DNA from: Christensenella sp.
Lineage (GTDB): Bacteria; Bacillota; Clostridia; Christensenellales; UBA3700
Assembly (NCBI GenBank): GCA_022784465.1
Contig: JALFUR010000004.1
Location: 1 to 64,000 of the forward strand
Length of the DNA: 64,000 bases
Direction: 5' to 3'
Each line of letters opens with the position of its first letter. Position 1 is the stretch's first letter. The translations under genes and the position numbers were made by a program. Below, one piece after another: positions 62,632 through 64,000 of the stretch. The notes beneath the pieces are model-generated. The model did no database searches, was not told the origin of the DNA, and worked only from the letters and a program-made list of their open reading frames with translations.

Positions 62632-63834
62632 ATGAAAAAGAATGATAAGGAATTCGAAGAATTAGACGACGAATTGTTGGATGAAGAAGAAATCCTAGAA
62701 GAAGATGACGAAGAATTGTTAGATGATGACGATTTCGTAGAAGATGAAGAAGAAGACGTAAAGCCTGCTAAAAAATCTTCTAAAAAAGCTGCAAAACAAC
62801 CAAAGAAAAAGTCTAAGGGTGGAAAAGTTGCAATTATTGTAGTTTCAGTAATTTTAGTAATTGTAATCGCTGCTGTAGCCGTAATGTATTTTATGGGATT
62901 CTTTACAAAAGCAGAACCTGTTGATGCTTCAGATGCTTACACAGCTACTATTGGTGCTTCAAAGCCAACAGTTGCAGGTACAACAGCAATTAATAGTAAG
63001 ATGACTGCTTATCAAATGATGGAAGCTGCTATTAATAACTACTATGATGCTGATTATGCTGCAAACATTTGTCAAGTTGGTGGTGTTGTTACAAAGGTTG
63101 GACCAATTAATGTTGCTCAAGCTGTATTATCTGCAAAGATTAGACAAGGTAAAGGCACATCAAGTAGTGCTAAATATTTCTGTTATTCTAAGTCTGTTGG
63201 TATTGCTAACATGTGGGAAGAATATTACACAGTTGGTGATGGAAAAGTTGCTTACAGAAAGAATAATGGCCCTAAGGGAGCAAAAGACGCTAATGGAAGA
63301 GATAGAGTAACAGCAGGATCATGGTCTACAACTAATTATGATTCATTTGATGAATTTAAGGCTGCAACATCTACAGATTATACAAAGATTTGGTCATATG
63401 ATGTTAATCCAAATTCTGTAACAAAAGAATCTGCACAATCTACTCCTGTATATGATAAAGCTGCACAATGTTACTATTTCACAATTTCTTTAGATATTAA
63501 CAATGAAGCTGCATTTAATGATTATATTGAAGTTATGAAATATCAATTGTCAGGAAACATGGGAATGGATGTTACTTCATTAGTATTCCAAAAATTAGAT
63601 TTAGAGTTCTCAGTATGGGATAACGGACAATTACGTTATATCTATATCCATGAAGCATATGCAATGAATCTATCTAAAGTTCCTGTAATTGGAAAATTAA
63701 ACGGAATGGTTATTGAAAACAACTGTATGAACGAATTTGCTTTTGATCCAGAAGAAGGATTCCCTTATGATATGGGAGATAAAGAAGGTAAAATTAAAAC
63801 ATTAGTTGGAAACGATGCATTCAAGTTTCAATAA
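62632..63834 (+). CDS. Membrane-anchored protein with acidic then Lys-rich cytoplasmic tail and extracellular domain
   Basis: EELDDELLDEEEILEEDDEELLDDDDF; KKSSKKAAKQPKKKSKGGK; TM IIVVSVILVIVIAAVAVMYFM. Confidence 0.75.
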   Translation: MKKNDKEFEELDDELLDEEEILEEDDEELLDDDDFVEDEEEDVKPAKKSSKKAAKQPKKKSKGGKVAIIVVSVILVIVIAAVAVMYFMGFFTKAEPVDASDAYTATIGASKPTVAGTTAINSKMTAYQMMEAAINNYYDADYAANICQVGGVVTKVGPINVAQAVLSAKIRQGKGTSSSAKYFCYSKSVGIANMWEEYYTVGDGKVAYRKNNGPKGAKDANGRDRVTAGSWSTTNYDSFDEFKAATSTDYTKIWSYDVNPNSVTKESAQSTPVYDKAAQCYYFTISLDINNEAAFNDYIEVMKYQLSGNMGMDVTSLVFQKLDLEFSVWDNGQLRYIYIHEAYAMNLSKVPVIGKLNGMVIENNCMNEFAFDPEEGFPYDMGDKEGKIKTLVGNDAFKFQ

Positions 63835-63852
63835 TAATTAGATTTAAAATAT

Positions 63853-63897
63853 TAGAGCAAAGGCAAATTGATATGATACCTTTGCTCTTTTTTTTAT
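63853..63897 (+). terminator. Terminator
   Basis: AGAGCAAAGG…CCTTTGCTCT + poly-T. Confidence 0.85.
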
Positions 63898-63928
63898 TTT
63901 AATATAATATAAATATGTGGAGGCAGTT

Positions 63929-64000
63929 ATGATTAAATCAAAAATTAAGGATATATGTGTTGTCGCAGTTTTTGCGTGTTTATTAGTTCTTGGTTCTATG
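63929..64000 (+). CDS. 5' end of a membrane protein (MIKSKIKDICVVAVFACLLVLGSM...), truncated by window
   Basis: GGAGG RBS then ATG; hydrophobic N-terminus. Confidence 0.6.
   Translation, partial: MIKSKIKDICVVAVFACLLVLGSM

Overview
This is an AT-rich window that looks like a low-GC Firmicutes/Clostridia-like chromosome (inferred from gene content; I ran no searches). The core consists of a Trk/Ktr K+ uptake operon, galU, the ctsR-mcsA-mcsB-clpC operon, hpf, hrcA-grpE-dnaK-dnaJ, a four-gene tRNA cluster (Val, Gly, Cys, Leu), galM, thyA-folA, an NSS transporter, a T-box-preceded stand-alone trpB, a GGGtGRT/NifU-like pair, tyrS, a YigZ-family gene, ilvE, degV, and an Rrf2 regulator with metY-cysK. 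Accessory content includes two islands carrying four DUF4143-type AAA ATPases, gene debris (truncated PHP phosphatase, serine recombinase tail, TnpB tail), and a large ABC-exporter/surface-protein operon of about 11.6 kb. There is also a 1457-aa InlB-repeat/LRR protein. Main findings: (1) two of the four DUF4143 ATPases each have three ~33-bp-phased direct repeats just upstream of a 17-bp-spaced sigma-A-like promoter, at nearly the same distance from the start codon but with different repeat sequence; (2) an unannotated 16-codon Cys/Met-rich ORF (MNIKNYTIRCCFRMCM) with an RBS lies in the metY-cysK leader, downstream of an operator-like block shared with the rrf2 promoter; (3) a Trp-specific T-box precedes trpB; (4) a dual CIRCE + CtsR site sits at the ctsR promoter. 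Coordinates were counted by hand and may be off by a few bases.
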